In this document: in pieces, positions 8,733 through 18,986 of the stretch
Layout of the letters: each line of letters begins with the position of its first letter
Numbering within the stretch: position 1 is the stretch's first letter
Source of the DNA: an uncultured Mycolicibacterium sp.
GTDB lineage: Bacteria; Actinomycetota; Actinomycetes; Mycobacteriales; Mycobacteriaceae
Direction: 5' to 3'
Assembly (NCBI GenBank): GCA_945957405.1
Contig: CAMFLL010000035.1
Location: 1 to 34,656, forward strand
Length of the DNA stretch: 34,656 nt
Translations under genes and position numbers: made by a program
Notes under the pieces: generated by a model
Told to the model about the DNA's origin: nothing
Seen by the model: the letters and a program-made list of their open reading frames with translations, nothing else
Databases searched by the model: none

Positions 8733-11700
8733 ATGACGGTGAATCCCGGTGGTGCAACAGCGACAGGTCCGCTCGAGTGGGCGCAGCTCACCCCTGAGCA
8801 TGTCGAGAAGCTCAGGCATGCCTATCTCGGCACCTTCCGCGGTCCGCACGGCGACGCCCCCCAGACCGATGTCGACGCCGCCGATACCGGTGCTTTGCGT
8901 CGCGCCACCACCGACGCCGTACCGCCGTCGCTGGTCGCCGCGCAGTACGAGCTCGCGCGGCGACGCACGGTCGGTCAGACCAAGGTCGGCGTGGCCGGAG
9001 CCGACGGGCCGGAGGGGTTCGGCCTGGCGCTGCAGGTGGTGACCGATCAGGCCGCGATGCTGATGGACTCGGTGACGGTCCTGCTGCACCGCCTCGGCGT
9101 TGCCTACGTCGCGATCATGAACCCGTCCTTCCAGGTGCGCCGGGACGCTGCGGGGGAGCTGCTCGACATCGCGCCCGCCACGTCGGACGACGACACCGCC
9201 GCCGGTGTCACCGAGACGTGGATCCACGTTCAACTGGCGCCGTCGGTCGATCGCCGCGCGGTGTCGGCCGCCGAACGGCTGATCCCGAACGTGCTCGCCG
9301 ACAGCCGTCAGGTGGCCCTCGACGCCACCGCGATGTGTGACGCCCTCACCGGCCTGGCCGGTGAGCTCGACACCGACACCGGGGGCCGCTTCCCGGGCCC
9401 CGACCGCGGTGACGTCGCCGATCTGCTGCGCTGGTTGGCCGACGGGCACTTCGTGCTCCTCGGATACCAGCGCTGCCCGGTGCAGGACGGTCGCGCCGCG
9501 GTGGACCAGGCCAGCCGGCTCGGTGTGCTGCGGCTGCGCGACGAAGACCTGCCACAGCTGACCGACAACGACGACCTGCTGGTGCTGGCGCAGGCGACCA
9601 TCCCCAGCTATCTGCGCTACGGCGCCTATCCGTACATCGTGGTGGTCCGGGAACGCGGCGACACCATGCCGATCGAGCATCGCTTCGTGGGGTTGTTCAC
9701 CGTCGCCGCCATGAACGCCAATGTGCTGGAGATCCCGCTGATCTCGCGCCGGGTCCACGACGCACTGACACTGGCGGCCAAGGATCCCAGCCACCCGGGT
9801 CAGCTGCTGCTCGACGTGATCCAGACCGTGCCGCGCTCGGAGTTGTTCGCGCTCAGTGCGCAGGAACTGCACGACATGGCGATGACCGTCATCGATCTGG
9901 GCTCGCGGCGGCGCACCCTGCTGTTCGCCCGCGCCGACCAGCTCGGCCACTTCGTGTCCTGCCTGGTCTATCTCCCGCGTGATCGCTACACCACCGCGGT
10001 CCGCCTGGAGATGCAGGACATCCTGGTGCGCGAATTCGGCGGCGTCAGCATCGAATATGCGGCCAGGGTCAGCGAATCACCCTGGGCGCTCGTGCATTTC
10101 ACCGTCAAGATGCCAGACGGCACGCGGCCGCAGGATGTCGACGCGTCGCTGGCCAACGAGACCCGGATCCAGGGCCTGCTGACCGAGGCGGCCCGGACAT
10201 GGGGCGACCGGCTGCTCGGCAACGTGCAGACCGGTTCCATCGACCAGAGCAACGCCGAGCATTACGCGGACGCGTTCCCGGAGTCCTACAAGCAGAGTGT
10301 CGATCCGCTCGATGCCATCGAGGACATCGGCATCGTCGAGCAGTTGCGCGCCGACTCGGTGAAGCTGGTGTTCGCCAACGCCACCAGCGATACCGCAGCC
10401 CGGCTCACCTGGTACCTGGGTGGCCGGTCGGCGTCGTTGAGTGAGCTGTTGCCGATGTTGCAGTGCATGGGCGTCGACGTGCTCGAGGAACGGCCGTTCA
10501 CAGTGACGCGGCCGGACGGGCTGCCGGTGTGGATCTACCAGTTCCGCATCTCACCGCATCCGACCATCCCGGTGGCCTCACCTGACGAGATCGAAGACGT
10601 CGCACAGCGTTTCGCCGACACCGTCACCGCGATCTGGCACCGCCGCGTCGAGGTCGACCGCTTCAACGAGCTCGTGTTGCGGGCCGGACTGACGTGGCAG
10701 CAGGTGTCGATCCTGCGGGCCTACGCCAAATACCTGCGGCAGGCCGGTTTCCCGTACAGCCAGTCCCACATCGAGACCGTCATCAACCAGAACCCCGGCA
10801 CCGCCAGGTCGCTGGTCGAGTTGTTCGAGGCGTTGTTCGATCCCAGCCAGGACGAGGCCGACAAGGCGCAGGCCGCGCAATCGGCCGCCGCGGCGGTCGC
10901 TGCCGACATCGACGCGCTGGTCAGCCTCGACACCGACCGGGTGTTGCGCGCGTTCGCATCACTGATCCAGGCCACGCTGCGCACCAATTACTTCGTCACG
11001 CGCACCAATTCGGCACGCCACCAAGGTGTCTTGGCGATGAAGCTCAATCCGGGCCTGATCGACGAGCTGCCCCTGCCGCGGCCCAAATTCGAGATCTTCG
11101 TGTATTCGCCGCGGGTGGAGGGCGTGCACCTGCGGTTCGGTTTCGTCGCGCGTGGCGGCCTGCGCTGGTCGGACCGCCGGGAGGATTTCCGCACCGAGAT
11201 CCTGGGCCTCGTCAAGGCCCAGGCCGTGAAGAACGCCGTGATCGTGCCCGTCGGCGCCAAGGGCGGCTTCGTGGTGAAGAACCCGCCGTTGGCCACCGGC
11301 GACCCGGCGACCGACCGGGACGCCACCCGCAACGAGGGCGTGGCGTGCTACCGGTTGTTCATCGCCGGGCTGCTCGACGTCACCGACAATGTCGAACAGG
11401 CCACCGGCGCCGTGGTGACGCCACCCGAGGTGCTGCGCCGCGACGGCGACGACGCGTACCTGGTGGTGGCCGCGGACAAGGGGACCGCGACGTTCTCCGA
11501 CATCGCCAACGATGTCGCCAAGTCGTACGGTTTCTGGCTCGGCGACGCCTTCGCCTCCGGCGGTTCGGTCGGCTATGACCACAAGGCCATGGGCATCACC
11601 GCCAAGGGCGCGTGGGAGAGCGTCAAACGCCACTTCCGCGAGATGGGTGTCGACACCCAGACCCAGGACTTCACGGTGGTCGGCGTCGGCGACATGAGCG

Positions 11701-13583
11701 GCGACGTGTTCGGCAACGGCATGCTGCTGTCCAAGCACATCCGGTTGGTCGCCGCGTTCAACCACATGCATGTCTTCATCGACCCCGATCCGGATCCCGC
11801 CACCACCTGGGTCGAACGCCAGCGCATGTTCGACCTGCCCCGGTCGTCGTGGGAGGACTACGACACATCCCTGATCTCCGCGGGCGGCGGTATCTACAGC
11901 CGCCAGCAGAAGTCGATCCCGATCAGCCCGGAAGCGCGGGCCGCGCTCGGTATCGAGGACGACGTCACCGAGATGACGCCACCCGCCCTGGTCAAGGCGA
12001 TCCTGCGGGCGCCGGTGGACCTGTTGTGGAACGGCGGCATCGGCACCTACGTCAAGGCCGAGATCGAATCCGACGCCGACGTCGGCGACCGTGCCAATGA
12101 CCTGGTGCGGGCGAATGCGAACCAGGTGCGCGCCAAGGTGATCGGCGAGGGCGGCAACCTCGGCGTGACGTCGCTGGGACGGGTGGAATTCGACCTGACC
12201 GGCGGCCGGATCAACACCGACGCCCTGGACAACTCCGCCGGTGTCGACTGCTCCGACCACGAGGTCAACATCAAGATCCTGATCGACTCGCTGGTCACGG
12301 TCGGCAAGATCTCGGCCGATGAGCGCACCGCGCTGCTCGAGTCGATGACCGACGAGGTCGGCGAACTGGTGCTCGCCGACAACACCGAACAGAACGACCT
12401 GATGGGCACCAGCCGTGCCAACGCGGCCAGCCTGTTCAACGTGCACGCCCGCCAGATCAAAGAACTCGAGGACACCCGGGGGCTCAGCCGCGAACTCGAG
12501 GCGCTGCCCAGCGACAAGGAGATCCGTAGGCGCACCGAGGTGGGGCTGGGCCTGACCTCGCCGGAGCTGGCCACCTTGATGGCTCATGTGAAGCTGGCGC
12601 TCAAGGAGCAGGTGCTGGCCACCGACCTGCCCGATCAGGACGTGTTCTCGTCCCGGTTGCCCTCCTACTTCCCGTCGCAGCTGCGTGAGCGGTTCGGCGC
12701 GGAGATCCGCACTCATCAACTGCGCCGCGAGATCGTGACCACCATGCTGGTCAACGACCTCGTCGACACGGCCGGTATCAGTTACGCCTATCGCATCTGT
12801 GAGGACGTCGGCGTGAACTACGTCGATGCGGTGCGCACCTGGGTGGCCACCGACGCGATCTTCGGGATCGGCGACGTGTTGCAGCAGATCCGCGCGGCCA
12901 GCGCCGAACACGGCCTGCCCGTGCACATCTCGGATCGGATGACGCTGGACCTGCGCCGGCTCGTCGATCGTGCGGGACGCTGGCTGCTGAACTACCGGCC
13001 GCAACCGCTGGCCGTCGGTGCGGAGATCAACCGGTTCGGGGCCAAGGTCAAGGCCATGACCCCGCGCATGCTCGACTGGCTGCGGGGCGACGACCGCGCG
13101 ATCGTCACCAAGGAGGCCGACGAGTTCGCCGCGCACGGCGCGCCGAAGGAGTTGGCGCTGATGGTGTCGACCGGGCTGTACCAGTACAGCCTGCTGGACA
13201 TCATCGACGTCGCCGACATCGTCGACCGCGATCCCGTCGAGGTCGCCGACACCTACTTCGCGCTGATGGACCATCTCGGCACCGACGGTCTGCTGACCGC
13301 GGTATCGGGTCTGTCTCGTGATGACCGTTGGCATTCGTTGGCCCGCTTGGCCATTCGCGACGACATCTACAGCTCGGTGCGGTTGCTCACCTTCGACGTG
13401 CTCGCCGTCGGTGAGCCCGACGAGACCGGTGAGGAGAAGATCGCCGAATGGCAGCACACCAACGAGTCGCGGCTGAAACGCGCGCGCCGCACGCTGACCG
13501 AGATCAACGCCGACGAGGTGCATGACCTCGCGACGCTGTCGGTGGCCGCGCGCCAGATCCGCAATATGACACGCACAAGCTGA
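8733..13583 (+). CDS. gdh: large NAD-specific glutamate dehydrogenase
   Basis: 1616 residues from the ATG at 8733. This start is chosen over the GTG at 8682 because AGGAG at 8721-8725 sits seven bases upstream. It converts glutamate to 2-oxoglutarate and ammonia with NAD+. The large (~180 kDa) bacterial type has long N-terminal ACT-like regulatory regions (first ~700 residues), a catalytic core and a helical C-terminal domain. In the core are [17 protein letters not shown] from Arg807, [10 protein letters not shown] with Lys828 and Lys833, and PVGAKGGF at 839-846 with Lys843, the substrate-binding and catalytic lysine region. M. tuberculosis Rv2476c is 1624 residues. In mycobacteria this enzyme is inhibited by unphosphorylated GarA under PknG control (established knowledge). 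It follows ettA by 52 bases. Confidence 0.96.
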   Translation: MTVNPGGATATGPLEWAQLTPEHVEKLRHAYLGTFRGPHGDAPQTDVDAADTGALRRATTDAVPPSLVAAQYELARRRTVGQTKVGVAGADGPEGFGLALQVVTDQAAMLMDSVTVLLHRLGVAYVAIMNPSFQVRRDAAGELLDIAPATSDDDTAAGVTETWIHVQLAPSVDRRAVSAAERLIPNVLADSRQVALDATAMCDALTGLAGELDTDTGGRFPGPDRGDVADLLRWLADGHFVLLGYQRCPVQDGRAAVDQASRLGVLRLRDEDLPQLTDNDDLLVLAQATIPSYLRYGAYPYIVVVRERGDTMPIEHRFVGLFTVAAMNANVLEIPLISRRVHDALTLAAKDPSHPGQLLLDVIQTVPRSELFALSAQELHDMAMTVIDLGSRRRTLLFARADQLGHFVSCLVYLPRDRYTTAVRLEMQDILVREFGGVSIEYAARVSESPWALVHFTVKMPDGTRPQDVDASLANETRIQGLLTEAARTWGDRLLGNVQTGSIDQSNAEHYADAFPESYKQSVDPLDAIEDIGIVEQLRADSVKLVFANATSDTAARLTWYLGGRSASLSELLPMLQCMGVDVLEERPFTVTRPDGLPVWIYQFRISPHPTIPVASPDEIEDVAQRFADTVTAIWHRRVEVDRFNELVLRAGLTWQQVSILRAYAKYLRQAGFPYSQSHIETVINQNPGTARSLVELFEALFDPSQDEADKAQAAQSAAAAVAADIDALVSLDTDRVLRAFASLIQATLRTNYFVTRTNSARHQGVLAMKLNPGLIDELPLPRPKFEIFVYSPRVEGVHLRFGFVARGGLRWSDRREDFRTEILGLVKAQAVKNAVIVPVGAKGGFVVKNPPLATGDPATDRDATRNEGVACYRLFIAGLLDVTDNVEQATGAVVTPPEVLRRDGDDAYLVVAADKGTATFSDIANDVAKSYGFWLGDAFASGGSVGYDHKAMGITAKGAWESVKRHFREMGVDTQTQDFTVVGVGDMSGDVFGNGMLLSKHIRLVAAFNHMHVFIDPDPDPATTWVERQRMFDLPRSSWEDYDTSLISAGGGIYSRQQKSIPISPEARAALGIEDDVTEMTPPALVKAILRAPVDLLWNGGIGTYVKAEIESDADVGDRANDLVRANANQVRAKVIGEGGNLGVTSLGRVEFDLTGGRINTDALDNSAGVDCSDHEVNIKILIDSLVTVGKISADERTALLESMTDEVGELVLADNTEQNDLMGTSRANAASLFNVHARQIKELEDTRGLSRELEALPSDKEIRRRTEVGLGLTSPELATLMAHVKLALKEQVLATDLPDQDVFSSRLPSYFPSQLRERFGAEIRTHQLRREIVTTMLVNDLVDTAGISYAYRICEDVGVNYVDAVRTWVATDAIFGIGDVLQQIRAASAEHGLPVHISDRMTLDLRRLVDRAGRWLLNYRPQPLAVGAEINRFGAKVKAMTPRMLDWLRGDDRAIVTKEADEFAAHGAPKELALMVSTGLYQYSLLDIIDVADIVDRDPVEVADTYFALMDHLGTDGLLTAVSGLSRDDRWHSLARLAIRDDIYSSVRLLTFDVLAVGEPDETGEEKIAEWQHTNESRLKRARRTLTEINADEVHDLATLSVAARQIRNMTRTS

Positions 13584-13598
13584 ACAGGAGTCAGCCGT

Positions 13599-14015
13599 TT
13601 GAGTAAGCCGGGTTTTGTCGCGCCCGTCCCGGTGCGCTGGTCCGATATCGACATGTACCAGCACGTCAACCACGCCACGATGGTGACCATCCTGGAAGAA
13701 GCGCGGGTGCCCTTCCTGGCGGACGCGTTCGGCCCCACCATCACCACCACCGGTCTGCTGATCGCCGAGGTCAAGGTGACCTACAAAGGGCAGTTGCGCC
13801 TCATCGACTCGCCCCTGCAGGTGACCATCTGGGTGAACCGGCTGCGCGCGGTCGACTTCACACTGGGCTACGAGGTGCGTTCGGTCAGCGCCGATCCCGA
13901 CTCGCGGCCTGCCGTGATCGCCGAGAGCCAGTTGGCAGCCTTCGACATCGACGAGCAGAAGCTCGTTCGGCTCTCACCCGCCCACCGCGAATACCTCCAG
14001 AGGTGGTTGCGATAG
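13599..14015 (+). CDS. 4-hydroxybenzoyl-CoA-type acyl-CoA thioesterase, TTG start
   Basis: 138 residues, matching M. tuberculosis Rv2475c in length (from memory). The hot-dog thioesterase signature WSDIDMYQHVNHATM (14-28) contains the catalytic Asp region of the YbgC/FcbC family, and TGLLIAEVKVTYKGQL is the second conserved strand. The start is a TTG at 13599, supported by ACAGGAG at 13584-13590 with eight bases spacing and by conserved sequence immediately after it; the next Met (residue 19) would cut into the active-site motif. It lies 15 bases after the glutamate dehydrogenase and overlaps the next gene, so it probably shares their transcript. The substrate is unknown. Confidence 0.88.
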   Translation: MSKPGFVAPVPVRWSDIDMYQHVNHATMVTILEEARVPFLADAFGPTITTTGLLIAEVKVTYKGQLRLIDSPLQVTIWVNRLRAVDFTLGYEVRSVSADPDSRPAVIAESQLAAFDIDEQKLVRLSPAHREYLQRWLR

Positions 14016-14686
14016 TCGAACGCGGAGTCTGGCTTTCCGATGTGACCGACCGCGCCGACCTGGCGACCTTCACCGAGCGGGCGTTGCGGCTCGACGAAGC
14101 AGCGGTGGTCCGGTTCAAGGCGCGTCCCGACGGGTTGGTGACGGCGTGGGTGGCCACCGGTTTCGATGTGCTGGCCGGCCGCGTGGTGCGCGGCCGGATC
14201 AATCCCGACGACCTGTCGTGCGGCGCCGACGCGTTGGCGCGGGGGCTGCCGGCGATGGGTGACGACGGTTTCGTCGATACGGGTTTCGCCATGGACTCGG
14301 CGTGGCACGGTGCCTTACCGCCGAGCGCCGGGTTCGTCCACCTCGACGACGTTCCGGCCAGGGTGATGCTGGATCTCGCGCAGCGCGGGGTGGCCCTCGC
14401 CAAGGAGCATGGCAGCGCGCACGGACCACCGGCATCACTGCTGGAACAGGAAGTCGTCGAAGTCAGCGCGGGCGGTGAACGCGTTGGTATCCCCCTGCGG
14501 TGCGTGTTCGCGTTGACCGCCATGGGCTTCCTGTCGCAGTCGTCCTCGGCCGACGAGTTCGCCCCTGAATCGGTGGCCGCCGACGAATACGTCCGCGTGC
14601 GCATCCTGCCTGCGTGGTTGCGCATCGACGCCCGGTTCGGCTCGGTGTACCGCCGGCGTGGTGACCCGGCCCTGGTGCTGCGCTGA
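14003..14686 (+). CDS. conserved mycobacterial protein of unknown function (Rv2474c-like)
   Basis: 227 residues from a GTG at 14003 that overlaps the thioesterase by 13 bases, implying translational coupling. I recognise it only by position as the counterpart of M. tuberculosis Rv2474c. No signal peptide or membrane segment is visible and no catalytic motif stands out. The sequence is mixed alpha/beta, with a conserved-looking C-terminus (EYVRVRILPAWLRIDARFGSVYRRRGDPALVLR). Coupling to the thioesterase suggests a related role, but nothing in the sequence defines it. Confidence 0.75.
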   Translation: MVAIVERGVWLSDVTDRADLATFTERALRLDEAAVVRFKARPDGLVTAWVATGFDVLAGRVVRGRINPDDLSCGADALARGLPAMGDDGFVDTGFAMDSAWHGALPPSAGFVHLDDVPARVMLDLAQRGVALAKEHGSAHGPPASLLEQEVVEVSAGGERVGIPLRCVFALTAMGFLSQSSSADEFAPESVAADEYVRVRILPAWLRIDARFGSVYRRRGDPALVLR

Positions 14687-14802
14687 GGCCGCTGGGCGGC
14701 GCCAACCGCACAGTCATCACATAGCTGACGCATATCTTCGGCCCATCACCCTCACAATCGGAGCTCGTAGCGTGGTCGGGGTCCCGAAGTGAGGAGTGTT
14801 GC

Positions 14803-16272
14803 GTGCAGCCCCTGCATCCGACGTTGACATTGCTGGCTGCTGGCGACGGCGCTGACCCGCGGATGCACGGACTGTCCCTGCTGCACGGCTGGTTTCCCGT
14901 CGCGCTTCAGGTGGTTGCGGCGATCCTGCTGGTGGCCGCGGTCGGCATCCGTACCCGAAGGTGGTGGCTGGTCTGGCTGCCCGTGGCCGTCGCGGTCGGT
15001 GGCGCCGCGGCCCTGGTGGCCCACTGGTATGTCGACTCCGAAGGCCTGGCCGGTGACCCGGCGCCGCGCAGCCTGTGGATCTGGGTGGGCCTGAGCGGTG
15101 TTGCGCTCGTCGTCCTGCTGGTCGGATGGCGCGGTGCGCGCTGGTGGCGGCGCGGCGTGTCGATCCTGGCCGTCCCGATGTGTCTGTTGGGCACGGGTGT
15201 GGCCCTCAATCTGTGGGTGGGATACTTCCCGACGGTGCAGATCGCCTGGAGCAATCTGACCGCGGGCGATCTGCCCGATCAGACCGACATGGCGGCCGTG
15301 ACGGCCATGCGGGACCAGGGTGCCGTGCCCGCTCACGGCGCCGTTGTCCCGGTCGACATACCCTCCGACAAATCGCATTTCAAGCACCGCACCGAGTACG
15401 TCTACCTGCCGCCGGCCTGGTTCGGCAGCGGCGGCGCCTCGCTCCCGACCGTGATGATGATCGCCGGCGAATTCAACACCACGTCGGACTGGCCGCGCAC
15501 CGGCAACGCCATCGCCACCCTCGACACGTTCGCGGCGGCGCACGGCGGTTACGCGCCGGTGTTCGTGTTCGTCGACGCCGGCGGGTCGTTCAACAACGAC
15601 ACCGAATGCGTCGACGGGCCGCGCGGCAACGTCGCCAGTCACCTCACGCAGGATGTGGTGCCCTACATGGAGTCGACGTTCGGCGTGAGCGCACGCAGTG
15701 CCAACTGGGGCATCGTCGGCTGGTCGATGGGTGGTACGTGTGCCGTCGACCTCACCGTCATGCATCCGGACCTGTTCTCGGCATTCGTCGACATCGCCGG
15801 CGACCAGACTCCCAACGCGGGTACCAAGGAGCAGACCATAGCCCGGCTCTACGGCGGCAACGCCGACCTGTGGTCGACGTACGATCCGGCATCGGTGATG
15901 GCCCGGCACGGCCGCTACGACGGCGTGTCGGGGTGGTTCGCGGTCTCCTCCGACAAGCCGCCGACGGAGCAGGAGATGGCGAAGTATTCGCACGGCACCG
16001 GCACAGGCCTGGGGGGTCAGGATGCGATGGGCCGGCCCGGCGACGCGATGAAAGCGGCCACCGAGCTGTGTTCCGAGGGGCGGGCCGCAGGCATGGACTG
16101 CGCGGTGGTGCCCGAACCCGGCAAGCACACCTGGCCGTTCGCCACGAAGGTGTTCAGCGACTCGCTGCCGTGGCTGGCCGGCCGGCTCGGCACGCCGCAG
16201 GTCCCGCGGACACCCTTGCCCGCGGGCGTCGCGCTGCAGGGCGACGCGGCCGACCCGCCGGCAGGGCAGTGA
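14803..16272 (+). CDS. membrane-anchored alpha/beta-hydrolase esterase (mycolyltransferase/EstD-like)
   Basis: 489 residues from GTG 14803, with GAGGAG at 14791-14796 and six bases spacing. The N-terminal third holds four hydrophobic segments (about 27-48, 53-72, 87-108 and 115-140) and the rest is an alpha/beta-hydrolase fold that should face outside. The nucleophile elbow GWSMGG places Ser308 and the catalytic His is probably His442 in PGKHTWPF. Overall pattern (YVYLPPAWFG, TVMMIAGEF, DTECVDGPRGN, VVPYMESTFGV) fits the esterase D/antigen 85-like family, so the target may be a cell-envelope ester; this is inference. The gene converges on the AraC gene with only 15 bases between the stops and no obvious terminator. 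Confidence 0.8.
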   Translation: MQPLHPTLTLLAAGDGADPRMHGLSLLHGWFPVALQVVAAILLVAAVGIRTRRWWLVWLPVAVAVGGAAALVAHWYVDSEGLAGDPAPRSLWIWVGLSGVALVVLLVGWRGARWWRRGVSILAVPMCLLGTGVALNLWVGYFPTVQIAWSNLTAGDLPDQTDMAAVTAMRDQGAVPAHGAVVPVDIPSDKSHFKHRTEYVYLPPAWFGSGGASLPTVMMIAGEFNTTSDWPRTGNAIATLDTFAAAHGGYAPVFVFVDAGGSFNNDTECVDGPRGNVASHLTQDVVPYMESTFGVSARSANWGIVGWSMGGTCAVDLTVMHPDLFSAFVDIAGDQTPNAGTKEQTIARLYGGNADLWSTYDPASVMARHGRYDGVSGWFAVSSDKPPTEQEMAKYSHGTGTGLGGQDAMGRPGDAMKAATELCSEGRAAGMDCAVVPEPGKHTWPFATKVFSDSLPWLAGRLGTPQVPRTPLPAGVALQGDAADPPAGQ

Positions 16273-16287
16273 CAGCGCCAAGGGGTG

Positions 16288-17628
16288 CTACGGCGTGAGG
16301 ATCGGCTGGAGTTCCAGTCCGTGGGCTGCCCGCGCCTCGACGACGACCTCGTCCACACCGCCGCGGTCGTGAATCGCCGTGTACGTCAACCACAACGCCA
16401 CCCGGTGCACCGGCTCGCGTGGCAGCCGTTCGGCGACCGCGGCCGCCAACGCCAACGTCGACGATTTCGTCGAGTATTCCAGGACCAGGCACGGTGTGGT
16501 GTCGATCTGATCGAACGAGTCCAGTCCGTCGACCAGGTGACCGGACTTCAGGTCATCCATGGTGACGCGGATGGGGACCAGGTGGTTGACCCCTGAGTGT
16601 GATTGCGCCACCTGGGGTTTCGGCGTGCCGATCTCCCGCTGGTTGACGACGGTGAACAGGTCTTTGCGTGACCCGAGGTTCTTCAGCAGCAACGGCGTGA
16701 CGGAAAGCCGTGGCCCCTCGTCGCGCGCGGCGACGCGCCGGCGGTGATCGTGGATGAGCTCGAGCGTGAGTTCGGCTGACACCGTGTCGAACTGGTCGTC
16801 ACAGACCACGTCGGGCAGGTGCGTGCGGCGGTAGTCGGCGGGGGACTGTTTGAACCAGTTGACGTAGCTGCGCGTGAAGTACTTGGCGTCGGAGAATCCG
16901 CACTGGGCCGAGATCTCGAGCATGGTGGCGTCGGTGGTCAGCAGGAGCTTCTCGGCCCGCGCCACCCGGAAGTACCCGAGCAGATCTGTGAAGCTGACCG
17001 CCGCAACATCTTTGACCAGATGCGAGACATAGGATTTCGAATAGTGCTGGTCGGTCGCGATGGCGTCGAGCACATCTCGGCGGTCGGCCTGCAGCCACAA
17101 CTGCTTCACGATGACGCGGAACTTGTCGCGTTGGGGGCGGGTGAGCGCCGCGCTGCGGTTGTAGTAGTCCTCGAGCGAATAGCCGTCACAGAGCAGCCGC
17201 ATCAGTTCGCGCACCTGCCGGGCGGGCGCCGCGGCATCGGCGATGACGCCTTCGATCAGGTCGAGCACCATGCCGCGCAGCAGTGCTTCCTGACGGCGGT
17301 AGCGCGCGAGGTCGAACGATTCGCAGGCATAGACGATCCACTCGATCATCGGGTCGACATCGCGCAATGCCGCCAGGTCGATGTGCAGCACGGCGGTGAC
17401 GTTGTCGGGGGAACCCGCCAGCAGATGCGGATCGCCGCGGTTGAGCACGGCGAAGTCCCCGACCTGCAGGTCGAAATCCTCACAACTGACCTTGACGTGC
17501 AGCCCACCTGCCAGGACGTAGACGATTTCCAGCGCGGCCGCGTGCGTGTGCAGGCGGCTGCGGCGGATCGTCTTGACCTCGCCCCGCACCGGCGTCGACG
17601 GCGCGAACTCCACGGCAGCTTCGAGCAT
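16288..17628 (-). CDS. AraC-family regulator with N-terminal cupin and extra C-terminal domain
   Basis: 446 residues, about 150 longer than a standard AraC regulator. Residues 20-95 form a cupin sensor (HTHAALEIVYVLAGGLHV ... LQVGDFAVLNRGDPHLL). Residues 185-270 carry two helix-turn-helix units (YSKSYVSHLVKDVAAVSFTDLLGYFRVARAEKLL and MLEISAQCGFSDAKYFTRSYVNWFKQSPADYRR), the classic AraC/XylS DNA-binding region. Residues 305-446 form an additional beta-rich domain. Such extensions are known in some AraC proteins fused to a glycosidase-associated beta-sandwich, but I cannot assign it. It starts at ATG 17628, 32 bases after the amidohydrolase stop, as last gene of a minus-strand operon, so it may control that operon in response to the imported ligand. 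Confidence 0.85.
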   Translation of the reverse strand: MLEAAVEFAPSTPVRGEVKTIRRSRLHTHAAALEIVYVLAGGLHVKVSCEDFDLQVGDFAVLNRGDPHLLAGSPDNVTAVLHIDLAALRDVDPMIEWIVYACESFDLARYRRQEALLRGMVLDLIEGVIADAAAPARQVRELMRLLCDGYSLEDYYNRSAALTRPQRDKFRVIVKQLWLQADRRDVLDAIATDQHYSKSYVSHLVKDVAAVSFTDLLGYFRVARAEKLLLTTDATMLEISAQCGFSDAKYFTRSYVNWFKQSPADYRRTHLPDVVCDDQFDTVSAELTLELIHDHRRRVAARDEGPRLSVTPLLLKNLGSRKDLFTVVNQREIGTPKPQVAQSHSGVNHLVPIRVTMDDLKSGHLVDGLDSFDQIDTTPCLVLEYSTKSSTLALAAAVAERLPREPVHRVALWLTYTAIHDRGGVDEVVVEARAAHGLELQPILTP

Positions 17629-17660
17629 CTCGGCGCCCAGCGTAACGGGCGCGTCCGGGC

Positions 17661-18986
17661 CTACCAGGCGAAGCGGCCGTCCTGCACGGTGAGTTTGCCG
17701 TCGCAGAATGTCAGGTGGATGTTGGCGGCGTCGTAGATGACGTCCGGGCTCGCGGTCGGGTCGGCCCGCAGCACCAGCAGGTCCGCGAGCTTGCCCGGCG
17801 CGACGGTGCCCAGCAGATGCGCCATTCCCACCGCTTCGGCGCCCACCGACGTCGCAGCCTTGATCGCCTCGGCCGGTGACATCCCGTACTGCACCATGGC
17901 GCGTAACTCGAGCGCGCTGTACTCGCCGTAGGTGGTCAACGGTTCGAACACGGTGTCGGAGCCCAGCGCGATCTTGACGCCTGCGGCACGTGCGGTGTTG
18001 AAGCTCTGCACCGCCCTGGCGCTGTAGCGGTCGCCGAACTCCTCGTCGTGGGCGTCATAGAGGTCGCGGTAGAGGAACGCGTCGGGCCGCGGTTTGGCGT
18101 GGGCGGCCTCGCCCACCGGCATGAAGTCGCGGTGCCAGTTGACGATCAACTGCAGCGTGGGCACCAGGATCGTGCCGCGCTGTGCCATCTTGGCGGCCAG
18201 CGCCTCGTCGATGTCCTCGCCGTGTTCGATGGTGTCGACGCCGGCGTCGACGGCCATGTCGATGGCGTCGCGGTTCTCCGCGTGACACATCACCAGCGTG
18301 CCGGTCTGACGGTGCGCCTCGTCGACGCAGGCCCGCAATTCGTCGAACGAGTAGTGCACGTCGGTATTGCGGTCATGCGGCCAGTTGTCGCCGCCGCTGG
18401 CGAAGATCTTCACGGCGTCGGCGCCTTCGCGCAGCACGAACCGCACCGCTTTGACGATCTCGTCGGGTCCGTCGGCGAGGAGGCCGAACACGCCGTGCTC
18501 GCTGACGTAGTCGGTGGTGAACTGGTGCAGGTCGGCGTGGCCGCCGGTGCGGGTCAGCCCGGGACCGCACGCGATCACCTTGGGGCCGGGCAGCTTCTGC
18601 TCGAAGAACAACCGCTTGAGGTACAGGCCGTTCCAGGACACATCGCGCACCGTGGTGAACCCGCGTTTGAGAATCTGTTGTGCCTCGTACACAGAACGCA
18701 TGGCGCGCAACAGTTTCGGCTCGGCGATCACACCCATCTCCTGATCGGAGATGTCGGCCCGGCCCCCGGCGAGGTGCACGTGCGCGTCGATCAGGCCCGG
18801 CATGACGTAGTGGCCGGTGAGGTCCAGTTCCTGAATCCCCGGGTCGCTGCGATGTCTGGACATCGGGGTGACGGCGGTGATGCGGCCGCCCTGGACCACC
18901 ACGGCATGGTCGGGCAGCACCGGGCCGCCAGTGCCGTCTACGACCGAAACCGACAGCAGGGCAAATGATTCGGCGATGTCGCGCAT
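17661..18986 (-). CDS. metal-dependent amidohydrolase (imidazolonepropionase/prolidase-like)
   Basis: 441 residues from the ATG at 18986. A longer frame upstream is coding only in the overlapping binding-protein gene. The amidohydrolase metal centre is complete: HVH (His69, His71), probable carbamylated Lys193 in AVKIFASGGD, His235 in CHAE, His255 in EHGEDI and Asp344 in LGSDTVF. The C-terminal GTVAPGKLADLLVLRADP is the typical end of this superfamily. The enzyme should hydrolyse an amide, lactam, imide or N-acyl/peptide bond; the substrate is not predictable from sequence. Start and stop codons overlap (TGATG) with the preceding binding protein, so both are translated together, suggesting that the binding protein delivers the substrate or its precursor. 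Confidence 0.88.
   Translation of the reverse strand: MRDIAESFALLSVSVVDGTGGPVLPDHAVVVQGGRITAVTPMSRHRSDPGIQELDLTGHYVMPGLIDAHVHLAGGRADISDQEMGVIAEPKLLRAMRSVYEAQQILKRGFTTVRDVSWNGLYLKRLFFEQKLPGPKVIACGPGLTRTGGHADLHQFTTDYVSEHGVFGLLADGPDEIVKAVRFVLREGADAVKIFASGGDNWPHDRNTDVHYSFDELRACVDEAHRQTGTLVMCHAENRDAIDMAVDAGVDTIEHGEDIDEALAAKMAQRGTILVPTLQLIVNWHRDFMPVGEAAHAKPRPDAFLYRDLYDAHDEEFGDRYSARAVQSFNTARAAGVKIALGSDTVFEPLTTYGEYSALELRAMVQYGMSPAEAIKAATSVGAEAVGMAHLLGTVAPGKLADLLVLRADPTASPDVIYDAANIHLTFCDGKLTVQDGRFAW

Noticed and set aside
10959..13673. 904-residue minus-strand reading frame opposite the glutamate dehydrogenase
   Set aside because: It is a GC-rich antisense shadow with low-complexity His/Gln/Arg/Val-rich sequence and no domain; the plus strand encodes a clear 1616-residue enzyme.
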